Notes: generated by a model not told the origin, from the sequence alone. Counted from the first letter of the stretch, positions 24,055-32,646 are shown. The stretch: 64,000 nucleotides of DNA from UBA668 sp041918155 (GCA_041918155.1 JAYRWH010000065.1:9341-73340); one strand, 5' to 3'. Made by a program: numbers and translations.

Positions 24055-24810
24055 CTACTTCTTGCTGGTGATCTGCGCCTGGAGCTGCTTGACCTTCTCC
24101 AGGAAGTAGGGCTGCTGGGTGCTCCACACCTGGGGCACCAGCTCGCGCTTGACAGCCACGCCGTGGTCGGAGATGTCGGCCATGTCCTTGATCGACTTCT
24201 TGATCTCCACCACCAGCTGACGCGGCGCGGCAGCGGCGCGGGCGGCCATCTCCTGCGCGGCGACCAACAGCTGGTCGTCGTCGACGCAGCGGTGGGCAAG
24301 GCCGATGCGCTCGGCCTCGGCGCCGTCGAAGATCTCACCGAACACGGCACCGGCAAAGGTGGCCTGCGGCCCGGCGATGCGCCGGAACATCCAGGTGTGG
24401 CCGCCGCCGGGGTGGATGCCGAGCCACAGGAAGCGGGTGTCGAACTTGGCGCGTCGGGCGGCAAGGCGTACGTCGCATCCGAGCGCGAGGTTCATGCCGG
24501 CACCGACGGCCGGGCCGTTGACTGCGGCAATCGTGGGCAGCTCGCTCCGAGCGATGCGCAGGAACCCTTCGTAGATGCGGCCGAGGCCCTCCTCCGTGGC
24601 GTTGACGAGGTTGTCGAGGCGGGCGCCGGCACAGAACGCGGGCGCGGCGCCCGTGACCACGAGTGCCCCGACGGCAGGATTGCCCTCGATCTCGTCCATC
24701 GCAGTGAGGATGTCGGCGACCATCTCGTCGGTGAGGATGTTGCGCTCGGCGGGGTTGTTGAGGGTGAGGGTGGCGACACCCTCGGAAACGGAGACGATGA
24801 CCTGCGACAT
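24055..24810 (-). CDS. Crotonase-fold protein lacking both hydratase glutamates
   Basis: 251 residues with the CoA-binding crotonase fold: LTLNNPAERNILTDEMV, the oxyanion loop APAFCAGARLDNL, and VNGPAVGAGMNLALGCDVRLA. The two Glu residues of enoyl-CoA hydratase are replaced: GGGCE-type becomes GAGMN (Glu to Asn) and the QPE-type site becomes TRF (Glu to Phe). It is therefore unlikely to be a normal hydratase and may be an isomerase, another crotonase enzyme or a CoA-binding regulator. Divergent from a second crotonase with 26 nt between starts. Confidence 0.88.
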   Translation of the reverse strand: MSQVIVSVSEGVATLTLNNPAERNILTDEMVADILTAMDEIEGNPAVGALVVTGAAPAFCAGARLDNLVNATEEGLGRIYEGFLRIARSELPTIAAVNGPAVGAGMNLALGCDVRLAARRAKFDTRFLWLGIHPGGGHTWMFRRIAGPQATFAGAVFGEIFDGAEAERIGLAHRCVDDDQLLVAAQEMAARAAAAPRQLVVEIKKSIKDMADISDHGVAVKRELVPQVWSTQQPYFLEKVKQLQAQITSKK

Positions 24811-24819
24811 AGGTGAAGG

Positions 24820-24829
24820 AGCGTAGTTT
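24820..24829. promoter_or_regulatory. Overlapping divergent -10 elements of the two crotonase genes
   Basis: In AGCGTAGTTT the minus-strand TACGCT (24820-24825) and plus-strand TAGTTT (24824-24829) share one TA step. They lie 9 nt and 7 nt from their start codons (24810 and 24837). Only one direction could be opened at a time if both are used. Confidence 0.45.
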
Positions 24830-24836
24830 GGCGAGC

Positions 24837-25607
24837 GTGTCGGACCCAGTGCTGTACGAGGTGAGCGAGCGCATCGCCACCATCACCCTCAACCGCCCCG
24901 AGGCCCGCAACGCCCTCTCCACCGAGGTCATGCGCCTGCTGCCGCGACGACTGTGGGAGGCGGATGCCGACGACGGTGTCGACGTCGTGATCCTCACGGG
25001 AGCCGACCCCGCGTTCTGCGCCGGTGTCGACCTGCGCGAACTGGCCAGCGGAGAAGGCCTCATTCGCGCCGGCCGCGACGTCGCGGACCCCGACCAGCGC
25101 GGGCCCTTCCCACCCATCACCAAGCCGCTCATCGGGGCGATCAACGGGGTGGCCGTCACCGGCGGCTTCGAGTTGGCGCTGAACTGCGACTTCCTCGTGG
25201 CCAGCAATCTGGCCAAGTTCGGCGATACCCACAGCCGCGTCGGCATCATGCCCGGCTGGGGGCTCACCGTGCTGTTGTCCGCCGCGATCGGGGTGCGCCG
25301 AGCGCGCGAGATGAGCTTCACCGGCAACTTCATGGCCGCTGACGAAGCGCTGCACTGCGGATTGGTGAACCACGTCGTCGCCCACGCCGAGCTGCTGCCC
25401 TTCACCCGCCGTCTCGCGCTCGACATCATCGGCAACGACCAAGCCGGCGTGCGTGAGATCCGAGCCACCTACGCCGGGGTCACCGCCAACGAATCGGGTT
25501 GGGAGATCGAGCGACGCACCTCGGCGCGCTGGCAGCGCGAGATGTTCACCCCGGAGAAGGTCGCCGAACGTCGCGCGGCGATCCAGGAGCGCGGGCGGAC
25601 TCAGTAG
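24837..25607 (+). CDS. Enoyl-CoA hydratase/isomerase family protein
   Basis: 256 residues. Crotonase features are ITLNRPEARNALSTEVM, the oxyanion hole segment DPAFCAGVDLREL, and VAVTGGFELALNCDFLVAS. The first catalytic Glu is kept (GGFE) but the second site reads FGDTHSRVG, with His in place of Glu. Activity as a hydratase is therefore uncertain. The GTG at 24837 is favoured because TAGTTT ends 7 nt before it; GTG 24813 is an alternative with only two bases to the divergent start. Confidence 0.88.
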   Translation: MSDPVLYEVSERIATITLNRPEARNALSTEVMRLLPRRLWEADADDGVDVVILTGADPAFCAGVDLRELASGEGLIRAGRDVADPDQRGPFPPITKPLIGAINGVAVTGGFELALNCDFLVASNLAKFGDTHSRVGIMPGWGLTVLLSAAIGVRRAREMSFTGNFMAADEALHCGLVNHVVAHAELLPFTRRLALDIIGNDQAGVREIRATYAGVTANESGWEIERRTSARWQREMFTPEKVAERRAAIQERGRTQ

Positions 25608-25671
25608 TTCACGTGACCCCTTTCACCTGGCACGACTGGCCAACAGAGGCGTTCCGAAGGGAGTACGCTGC

Positions 25672-25692
25672 GAACGGATAGTTCATCCGTTC
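25672..25692. promoter_or_regulatory. Perfect dyad upstream of the nucleoside-binding lipoprotein gene
   Basis: GAACGGAT-AGTTC-ATCCGTTC is a perfect 8-bp inverted repeat with a 5-nt centre, 31 nt before the ATG. It could be a repressor operator or a leader hairpin for the uptake operon. No regulator gene is adjacent. Confidence 0.55.
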
Positions 25693-25723
25693 ACTACCCA
25701 TTGACTCCAAGGGGGAGACAGAT

Positions 25724-26848
25724 ATGCGCAAGAGCAAGCGTTTCGCTGCAATTGCACTCGTCGCCACGTTCGGCCTCGTTGCCGCAGCGTGCGGCGACGA
25801 CAAGAAGGACACCACCGGCACGACGACGCCCGCCAGCACGGGTTCCACGGTTCCCGGCACCACCGGCGCCCCGGGCACCACCACGCCGGCGTGCCCCGAG
25901 CCCATCACCTTCTCGGGCGACACCGAGAACGTCAAGGTCGGTCTGGCATTCGACACGGGCGGCCGCGGTGACGGTACGTTCAACGACTCCGCCGGTCGCG
26001 GCGCCGACCAGGCCGTCGCCGACCTCGGCGTGACGGTCGACGAGATCGACGCCTCCACTCCCGACGACCGTCAGCCGAACCTCGAGACCCTGACCGGCAA
26101 CGGCAACAACCCGGTCATCGCCGTGGGCTTCGCCTTCGGTGACGGCCTCGCTGCTGTCGCCACGGCCAACCCCGAGACCAGCTACGCGATCGTCGACGGC
26201 TTCATCGCCTGCGCCCCGGGCAACGTGACCTTCCTCGGCTTCGCCGAGCACGAGGGTTCGTTCCTCGTCGGCGCCGCTGCGGCGCTGAAGAGCGAGTCGG
26301 CGCACATCGGCTTCATCGGTGGCCAGGAGATCGACCTCATCAAGAAGTTCGAGGCCGGCTATACCGCTGGTGCGAAGTACGTCAACCCGGACATCGTCGT
26401 CGAGGTGCAGTACCTCGGCGCCGCCGGTGACGACACCGCGTGGGGCTCGCCCGACGAGGCCAAGCAGATCGCCAACGGCTGGTACGCCGATGGCGTTGAC
26501 GTGATCTACACCGCCGCCGGCGGTTCGGGTCAGGGCACGATCGAGGCCGCCGTCGAGAGCGACGCGTGGGCGATCGGCGTCGACAGCGACCAGTACCTCA
26601 CCGCGACCCCGGACCAGCAGGCGCACATCCTCACCTCGATGCTGAAGCGCGTCGATGTGGCGGTGTTCGAGACGGTCAAGGCCGCCCAGGACGGCACCCT
26701 CGCGGGTGGCTTCGCGACGTACGACCTCAAGGTCGACGGCGTGGGCTACTCCACCTCGGGTGGCTACCTCGACGACATCGTGGCTCAGCTCGAAGAGATC
26801 AAGGCCGCGATCATCAGCGGCGAGATCACGGTGCCCACCGCTCCCTGA
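25724..26848 (+). CDS. BMP-family substrate-binding lipoprotein (nucleoside uptake)
   Basis: 374 residues. The signal peptide ends in lipobox VAAAC with Cys23, followed by a Thr/Gly/Ser-rich linker to about residue 55. The Bmp domain shows VGLAFDTGGRGDGTFNDSAG, NPETSYAIVDGF, FLGFAEHEGSFLVGAAAAL and HIGFIGGQEIDLIKKFEAGY. BMP proteins such as PnrA bind purine nucleosides. The following ATPase and two permeases are the matching transporter. A strong ribosome-binding site (GGGGGAGA) precedes the ATG. Confidence 0.94.
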   Translation: MRKSKRFAAIALVATFGLVAAACGDDKKDTTGTTTPASTGSTVPGTTGAPGTTTPACPEPITFSGDTENVKVGLAFDTGGRGDGTFNDSAGRGADQAVADLGVTVDEIDASTPDDRQPNLETLTGNGNNPVIAVGFAFGDGLAAVATANPETSYAIVDGFIACAPGNVTFLGFAEHEGSFLVGAAAALKSESAHIGFIGGQEIDLIKKFEAGYTAGAKYVNPDIVVEVQYLGAAGDDTAWGSPDEAKQIANGWYADGVDVIYTAAGGSGQGTIEAAVESDAWAIGVDSDQYLTATPDQQAHILTSMLKRVDVAVFETVKAAQDGTLAGGFATYDLKVDGVGYSTSGGYLDDIVAQLEEIKAAIISGEITVPTAP

Positions 26849-26887
26849 TCCTCAGGGTCGGATCACCTGATCCACTGTGAACATGAC

Positions 26888-26917
26888 GAGAGCCCGGGGG
26901 TCCGCCCCCGGGCTCTC
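26888..26917 (+). terminator. Strong hairpin between the BMP and ATPase genes
   Basis: A perfect 13-bp stem, GAGAGCCCGGGGG with its complement, closes a 4-nt loop (TCCG). No U-tract follows. Placed after the binding-protein gene and before the ATPase gene, it probably attenuates transcription or protects the upstream mRNA, giving excess binding protein. Confidence 0.7.
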
Positions 26918-26950
26918 TGCTATAACGGAGCACGCGTCGAGAGGGGAACC

Positions 26951-28483
26951 ATGTCAGCCGACACCGACACGCTGGCCGTCCAATTGATCGGGATCGAGAA
27001 ACGCTTCCCGGGCGTCATCGCCAACCACGACGTGAACCTCAACGTCCGTGCGGGCACGATCCACGCGATCGTGGGCGAGAACGGGGCCGGCAAGTCCACC
27101 CTGATGAAGACGCTGTACGGCATGCACCAGCCCGAGGCCGGCACCATCGTGGTCAACGGCCATGAGCTGCGCTTCCGTTCGCCCAGCGATGCCATCGCGG
27201 CCGGGATCGGCATGGTGCACCAGCACTTCATGCTCGCCGACAACCTCACCGTCCTCGAGAACATCGTCCTCGGGGCCGAGCCGACGTCGCGCGGCATCCT
27301 GCGCCTCACCAAGGCTCGCGAGCGGCTGCGCGAGCTGATGGCATCCACCGGCACCCATGTCGACCTCGACAGCCCGGTCTCCGAGCTGGGTGTGGGCCAG
27401 CGCCAGCGGGTGGAGATCCTCAAGGTGCTGTTCCGCGGCGCTCGCATCCTCATCCTCGACGAGCCCACCTCGGTGCTGGTGCCCCAGGAGGTCGACGAGT
27501 TGTTCGCCAACCTGCACCAGCTCGTCGCCGAGGGCGCCACGATCATCTTCATCTCGCACAAGCTCGACGAGGTGCTCACCGTCTCCGACGACATCACGGT
27601 CATCCGCGCCGGCACGACCGTCGCCGAGGTGAAGCCGGCCGACGTCAACCGCTCGATCCTCGGCCAGTTGATGGTCGGCAGCGAGCTGCCCTCGCCCCAC
27701 GGCCGCACCAGCGCCATCGGCGACAAGGTGCAGCTGGAGTCCCGCGGACTCACCTACCGGGCGCAGAGCGGCCGCACGCTGGTCGACGACGCGACGTTCG
27801 AGGTGAATGCCGGCGAGGTCGTCGGCATCGCCGGCGTCGAGGGCAACGGCCAGTTCGAGCTGTGCCAGATGCTCCTGGGGTTGATGCGGCCCGCCGCGGG
27901 CACCGTGCACCTCGAGGGCGCCGACGTCACCAACCACTCCACCCAGTACCGCATCGAGCACGGCCTGTCGTACATCCCCTTCGACCGCCACCGTGAGGGC
28001 CTGTGGCTCACGGCGCCGCTGTGGGAGAACACCCTGCTCGGCCGCGACGGCAACCCCGAGTTCCTGGCCGGCCCGTTCGTCGCCAACTCGAAGGTGAAGG
28101 CCGACGCCCGCCAGGTGATCGCCGACTTCGATGTGCGCACCCCCAGCGAGACGGTGCCGGCGTTCGCCCTCTCCGGCGGCAACCAGCAGAAGCTGCTGGT
28201 CGGGCGCGAGCTGGCCAGCGCGCCGCAGGTGCTGATCGCTGCCCACCCCACGAGAGGGGTGGACATCGGCGCCCAGGCCTCCATCTGGGACAAGCTGAGA
28301 GTCGCCCGTGATGCAGGGTTGGCGGTGCTGCTCGTCTCTGCCGATCTCGAAGAAGTGATCGGTCTCAGCGACCGGATCCTGGTGATGTTCGACGGGCGGA
28401 TCACCGCCCAACTCCCCCCGAGCGAGGCAACGCCCGAGCTGCTCGGTGAGTACATGACCGGTGGGCACCAGGAGGTGGCGTGA
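26951..28483 (+). CDS. Nucleoside ABC transporter ATPase with two ABC domains
   Basis: 510 residues. The first ABC domain has Walker A GENGAGKSTLMKTLYG, signature LGVGQRQRVEILKVL and Walker B ILILDEPTSVL. The second has a degenerate Walker A (GVEGNGQFE), signature LSGGNQQKLLVGREL, and LIAAHPTRGVD where DE is replaced by AH. This asymmetry is normal for RbsA/YufO-type ATPases. It energises uptake with the two permeases that follow. Confidence 0.95.
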   Translation: MSADTDTLAVQLIGIEKRFPGVIANHDVNLNVRAGTIHAIVGENGAGKSTLMKTLYGMHQPEAGTIVVNGHELRFRSPSDAIAAGIGMVHQHFMLADNLTVLENIVLGAEPTSRGILRLTKARERLRELMASTGTHVDLDSPVSELGVGQRQRVEILKVLFRGARILILDEPTSVLVPQEVDELFANLHQLVAEGATIIFISHKLDEVLTVSDDITVIRAGTTVAEVKPADVNRSILGQLMVGSELPSPHGRTSAIGDKVQLESRGLTYRAQSGRTLVDDATFEVNAGEVVGIAGVEGNGQFELCQMLLGLMRPAAGTVHLEGADVTNHSTQYRIEHGLSYIPFDRHREGLWLTAPLWENTLLGRDGNPEFLAGPFVANSKVKADARQVIADFDVRTPSETVPAFALSGGNQQKLLVGRELASAPQVLIAAHPTRGVDIGAQASIWDKLRVARDAGLAVLLVSADLEEVIGLSDRILVMFDGRITAQLPPSEATPELLGEYMTGGHQEVA

Positions 28484-29631
28484 TGCCGGCAACGAGTTGG
28501 ATGGATCGGGCGACCGACAGCCTCAAACACATCGCCAACCCCGCGCCCGGCCAGAACCGGCGCCAGACGTTGACCACCCTGGCCAGCTCGCTGTTCGCGA
28601 TCGTGCTCGCACTCGCGATCGGCTCGGCGCTGCTCGCCATCTTCGGCAAGGACTGGAAGGCGCTCTTCGAGAAGATGGGCGAGAACCTCTCCGACTCGAC
28701 GAAGCTCATCAACGCCCTACGCGAGGCCACCCCGCTGATGATGTCGGCCGTGGCCGTTGCGATCGGGTTCAAGATGAACCTGTTCAACATCGGTGTCGAG
28801 GGCCAGTGGTTGATGGGTGCCTTCTTCGGCGCCGTCGTCGGCGCCCAGCTCCACCTGCCGGCGCCGCTGCACGTCGCGGTGATCTTCATCGTCGCGATGG
28901 CCGCCGGTGCCTTCTGGGCCGCCATCGCCGGTGTCCTCAAGGTCACCCGCGGCGTCAACGAGGTGATCGCCACGATCATGCTCAACGCACTGGTGAACAA
29001 CCTGCTGCAGTTCCTGTTCGACGAGTACTTCCGTTACACCAAGCCGGGCGGCACGCTCGACGTGAAGACCAAGCCGATCCCCAAGTCCGGTTGGCTGCCC
29101 GACATCGTGACCGGCCGCCTCAGCAGTGCTTTCATCCTCGCGTTGGCGATCGTCTTCCTCTACTGGCTGGTCGTGTTCAAGAGCCGCTTCGGCTTCCGCC
29201 TGCGGGCGTCCGGTGGCAATGCCACGGCGGCCGCCACCGGCGGTATCAACTCCAAGCGGCTGATCGTGATCTCGATGATCCTCTCGGGCGCCGTCGGTGG
29301 CCTCGTCGGCATGGACTACATCCTCGCCCAACCGTCACACGCCTGGGGGCCGAGCCACACCACGGGGTACGGCTTCGACGGCATCTCGGTGGCGCTGCTC
29401 GGTCGCAACCACCCGCTCGGCATCCTCGTCTCTGCACTCCTCTTCGGCTTCCTCGACACCCTCGTCGGGCCGCTGCAGCTGGCCAAGCTGCCGTCGGCGG
29501 TCATCCCCGTGATCAAGGCGGTCATCCTGCTCAGCGTGGTGATCGTCAATGAGGTCGTGAGCGTCCGAATGGCCAAGCGCACGGCCGAACGCGCCGCCGC
29601 CGAACTCGAACTGGCAGGAGCCGCAGGATGA
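28483..29631 (+). CDS. Nucleoside ABC transporter permease 1
   Basis: 382 residues, BPD_transp_2 family, with about nine hydrophobic helices. Typical motifs are AVAIGFKMNLFNIGVEGQWL and VNEVIATIMLNALVNNLLQF. The ATG at 28483 overlaps the ATPase stop as TGATG and has GGAGGT 6 nt upstream. It forms the channel as a heterodimer with the next gene product. Confidence 0.93.
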   Translation: MPATSWMDRATDSLKHIANPAPGQNRRQTLTTLASSLFAIVLALAIGSALLAIFGKDWKALFEKMGENLSDSTKLINALREATPLMMSAVAVAIGFKMNLFNIGVEGQWLMGAFFGAVVGAQLHLPAPLHVAVIFIVAMAAGAFWAAIAGVLKVTRGVNEVIATIMLNALVNNLLQFLFDEYFRYTKPGGTLDVKTKPIPKSGWLPDIVTGRLSSAFILALAIVFLYWLVVFKSRFGFRLRASGGNATAAATGGINSKRLIVISMILSGAVGGLVGMDYILAQPSHAWGPSHTTGYGFDGISVALLGRNHPLGILVSALLFGFLDTLVGPLQLAKLPSAVIPVIKAVILLSVVIVNEVVSVRMAKRTAERAAAELELAGAAG

Positions 29632-30941
29632 GCGCCACCCTCACCGACACCCCGAAGGCGCCGGCCACCACGAGCCCGTTGATGCGGGCACTCGCCAGCC
29701 GGCGCACCCTGCTGATCATCGGGTTCCTGTTCATCGTGATGTCGTTCATCAGGGCCAACGTCGGGGATGCGCGGAAGCTGTCTGCTTCGTTCACGGTGTT
29801 CACCACCCTCGAATTCACGATGCCGATCCTCCTGGCCGGCCTTGCCGGCCTGTGGGCGGAGCGCGTGGGCGTGGTGAACATCGGCATCGAGGGCATGATG
29901 ATCTTCGGCACCTGGTTCGGCGCCGTCGGTGCTTGGAAGTGGGGCCCGTGGGTGGGCCTCCTCCTCGCCATGGTCGGTGGCGCCCTCGGCGGCCTCATCC
30001 ATGCCGTCGCCACCGTCACCTTCAACGTCAACCACATCATCTCCGGTGTCGCCATCAACCTCTTGGCGTTCGGCGCGATGCGGTTCCTGTCGGAGGTGTG
30101 GTGGGGCACGGGTGCCCACAATGTGCCCCAAGGTGCCGGCATCAGCCAGTCGCCGCAGCAGAGCTCTGCCTTGCCACGCTTCGACTTCCTGTTTCTCTCG
30201 GGCGGCCATGTCGGCTCGTGGAAGAGTCCTGACATACTCGGCTGGCTGGAGAAGCGCGGCTGGCCGGTCATCGGCGACGCGGCCTCGATCGTGCGCGGGT
30301 TCACCTGGCATGTCTCGGCCGGCACGATCATCGCGCTCGCGCTGGTGCCGATCACCGCGTGGGTGCTGTGGCGTACCCGCTTCGGCCTTCGCGTGCGTTC
30401 CTCGGGCGAGTCCCCGGAGTCGGCTGAGACGCTCGGCGTCAAGGTGCTCGCCCTGCGGTACAAGGGCCTGATGATCAGCGGCGCGTTCGCCGGCCTCGGT
30501 GGCGGCTATCTGTCGATCGTGGCCTCCTCCTACTACCGCGAGCGCCAGACGGCGAACAAGGGCTTCATCGGCCTGGCGACGATGATCGGTGGCAACTGGC
30601 GGCCCACGGGCGTACTGGCCAGCAGCTTCCTGTTCGGCTTCCCCGAAGCACTCAACCGTGTCGGGCGCGACGCACTCCCCCACCTGTTCCTGTTCGGGGC
30701 GATCGTCTGCATCGCGTGGGTGCTGGTGTCCGTGCTGCGCAAGCGGTGGATCGCCGCCGGCATCGGTGTTCCGCTCACCGTGCTGTTGTTCATCATGTGG
30801 GTTCGGATCGACGCGATCCCCGAATCGCTCACCACCGGTGTGCCGTACCTGCTGACGCTCATCGTGCTCGCGCTGGCCAGCGCCCGGCTGCGCCCGCCCG
30901 CCCACGCCGGCATGCCGTACCGACCAGGCGAGAGCCACTGA
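29628..30941 (+). CDS. Nucleoside ABC transporter permease 2
   Basis: 437 residues, BPD_transp_2 family. Motifs are LAGLAGLWAERVGVVNIGIE, NHIISGVAINLLAFG and SSGESPESAETLGVKVLAL. An unusual loop of about 60 residues (about 160-215, SQSPQQSSALPRFDF onward) interrupts the helices. Coupled to permease 1 by ATGA. The C-terminal helices continue to an Arg/Pro-rich tail. Confidence 0.93.
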   Translation: MSATLTDTPKAPATTSPLMRALASRRTLLIIGFLFIVMSFIRANVGDARKLSASFTVFTTLEFTMPILLAGLAGLWAERVGVVNIGIEGMMIFGTWFGAVGAWKWGPWVGLLLAMVGGALGGLIHAVATVTFNVNHIISGVAINLLAFGAMRFLSEVWWGTGAHNVPQGAGISQSPQQSSALPRFDFLFLSGGHVGSWKSPDILGWLEKRGWPVIGDAASIVRGFTWHVSAGTIIALALVPITAWVLWRTRFGLRVRSSGESPESAETLGVKVLALRYKGLMISGAFAGLGGGYLSIVASSYYRERQTANKGFIGLATMIGGNWRPTGVLASSFLFGFPEALNRVGRDALPHLFLFGAIVCIAWVLVSVLRKRWIAAGIGVPLTVLLFIMWVRIDAIPESLTTGVPYLLTLIVLALASARLRPPAHAGMPYRPGESH

Positions 30942-30954
30942 TCGCGCACGCCTC

Positions 30955-32145
30955 ATGAGCGGCCCCCTCGCCGATGTGAGGGTGCTCGACCTCACGGCCG
31001 TGGTGATGGGTCCGTTCGCGACCCAGATCCTCGGCGACCTCGGCGCTGAGGTGATCACCGTCGAGGACGTGAAGGGCGACACCAACCGCACGATGGGCCT
31101 CGGCCCGCATCCACAGTTCTCGGGCGTTTCGCTCAACCTGCTGCGCAACAAGCGCAACATCTCGTTGAACCTGCGCCACCCCGACGGGCGCGAGGCGTGC
31201 CTACGCCTGGCGGCGCAGGCCGACATCCTCATCACCAACCTGCGCCCCGGCTCGCTGGCCCGCCTGGGGCTGGACTTCGAGTCGGTGCGAGCTCGGTCGC
31301 CGAGGATCATCTACTGCCAGGCGCAGGGCTGGCCCACCGACTCGGCCGACGCCGACCAGCCCGCCTACGACGACGTCGTGCAGTCGGCCGCGGGCATGGC
31401 CGCCCTGTTCGAGCTGCGCGACGGCGAGCCGCGGATCGCGCCGACGATCATGGCCGACAAGCTGTCGGGGCTGACGATCGTGTACGGCGTGCTCGCCGCG
31501 CTGCACCACCGCGACCGCACGGGCGAGGGCCAGCGGCTGGAGGTGCCGATGGTGGAGGCGATGCGAGCGTTCGTTCTCGCCGAGCACGCCTCTGCGGCGG
31601 TCCAGGTGCCACCCCAGGCCCCCGCCGGGCTGCCACGAGTGTTGCTGCCCGACCGCCGTCCCCAACGCACCAAGGACGGCTGGATCCATGTGCTGCCCTA
31701 CAGCGACAAGAACTACCGCGACCTGTTCGCCGCGGTCGGCCGCCACGCTCACGAGGACGAGCGACTCAGCACCCGCTGGGCCCGCCTGGAGAACGCCCGC
31801 GAGCTCTACGCCGAGGTGGCCGAGCTGATGCTCACCCGCACCACCGCCGAGTGGCTGGAGTACTGCCGCGAGCGCGACATCCCCGCTGGCCCCGTGCGCT
31901 CGCTCGACGACCTCGTGTCCGAGTTGCCGATCGCCGAGCACCCCGTCGCCGGCCCCTACCGCGTGATCAACCCGGCCGTCCGCTTCGACACCACCCCGGC
32001 CGGCCTGCACCGCCATGCGCCCCTCATCGGCGAGCACGGCGACGAGGTGCTGGGCGAGGTGGGGTATTCGGCGGCCGAGATCGCCGCGTTGCGTGCTGCC
32101 GGCGTGCTGCGCTCGGTCGACGCCGACCACCCCGCCCTGTCGTAA
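30955..32145 (+). CDS. CaiB/BaiF family CoA-transferase
   Basis: 396 residues, type III CoA-transferase fold. N-terminal VRVLDLTAVVMGPFATQILG, then GLNLRHPDGREA-type text and the catalytic Asp region in PTIMADKLSGLTIVYGVLAA. Such enzymes move CoA between carboxylic acids; the acids are unknown. It begins 13 nt after the permease gene, so it may be transcribed with the nucleoside operon, though its chemistry has no obvious link to nucleosides. Confidence 0.9.
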   Translation: MSGPLADVRVLDLTAVVMGPFATQILGDLGAEVITVEDVKGDTNRTMGLGPHPQFSGVSLNLLRNKRNISLNLRHPDGREACLRLAAQADILITNLRPGSLARLGLDFESVRARSPRIIYCQAQGWPTDSADADQPAYDDVVQSAAGMAALFELRDGEPRIAPTIMADKLSGLTIVYGVLAALHHRDRTGEGQRLEVPMVEAMRAFVLAEHASAAVQVPPQAPAGLPRVLLPDRRPQRTKDGWIHVLPYSDKNYRDLFAAVGRHAHEDERLSTRWARLENARELYAEVAELMLTRTTAEWLEYCRERDIPAGPVRSLDDLVSELPIAEHPVAGPYRVINPAVRFDTTPAGLHRHAPLIGEHGDEVLGEVGYSAAEIAALRAAGVLRSVDADHPALS

Positions 32146-32195
32146 CCAAGTCGGCGTTCAGGCGGGCCCTGGCCCCAACTCAACGCCAACTTGGG
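32146..32195. repeat. Palindromic repeat, copy B
   Basis: Outer arms CCAAGTCGGCGTT and AACGCCAACTTGG pair at 12 of 13 positions, with an inner GGGCC-ct-GGCCC. It starts right after the CoA-transferase stop between convergent genes, where it could act as a bidirectional terminator. Confidence 0.8.
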
Positions 32196-32207
32196 TTCTC
32201 CGTCCAG

Positions 32208-32255
32208 CAAGTTGGCGTTCAGGCGGGCCGGGAGCCCGGCGCAGCGCCAACTTGG
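32208..32255. repeat. Palindromic repeat, copy C, overlapping the queF 3' end
   Basis: Outer arms CAAGTTGGCG and CGCCAACTTG are perfect, with an inner GGGCC/GGCCC-type stem. It lies 12 nt after copy B in the same orientation. The queF stop codon (32219-32221) and about its last eleven codons are within this copy. Confidence 0.8.
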
Positions 32256-32638
32256 GGTGAGGGCAGTTCGGCGACGGCCTGCACTTCGATGCCGCCCCGC
32301 GGGCGCTGCGTCAGCGTGACCTTCACCGAACGAGGCTTCGCCGACAGCATGATCTCGGCGGCGATCTCGGCGGCGAGCGCCTCGGCGAACACGGCGCGGT
32401 CGCGGAAGCTCCACAGGTACAGCTTGAGGCTCTTGGATTCCACGCACCACTGGTCGGGCACGTACTCGATCACGACCGTGGAGAGGTCGGGCTGCTGGGT
32501 GACCGGGCACATGGAGTTGAGTTCGTCGTTGGTGAACTTCACCAGCGTCACGTGGGCCGGCGACGGGAACACCTCGACGTGTTCCACCGCGTGACGCACG
32601 GTGCTGCCGAGGATCGTGAGCTGCGGAGTCTCGTCCAT
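32219..32638 (-). CDS. queF: NADPH-dependent 7-cyano-7-deazaguanine reductase (QueF)
   Basis: 139 residues, the short unimodular QueF type. It reduces preQ0 to preQ1 in queuosine synthesis. The catalytic Cys is in LNSMCPVTQQPD, with the Asp a few residues on, and the substrate/NADPH block ESKSLKLYLWSFRD is present. The last roughly eleven residues are encoded by palindromic repeat copy C. ATG 32638 lies 8 nt after TAGGCT on the minus strand. No queC, queD or queE is nearby, so precursor may come from elsewhere or by salvage. Confidence 0.92.
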   Translation of the reverse strand: MDETPQLTILGSTVRHAVEHVEVFPSPAHVTLVKFTNDELNSMCPVTQQPDLSTVVIEYVPDQWCVESKSLKLYLWSFRDRAVFAEALAAEIAAEIMLSAKPRSVKVTLTQRPRGGIEVQAVAELPSPQVGAAPGSRPA

Positions 32639-32646
32639 GACGCCCC

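Noticed and set aside
26954..28492. 512-codon minus-strand frame opposite the ABC ATPase
   Set aside because: Shadow of a clear two-domain ABC ATPase; acidic/His-rich low-complexity text without a domain.
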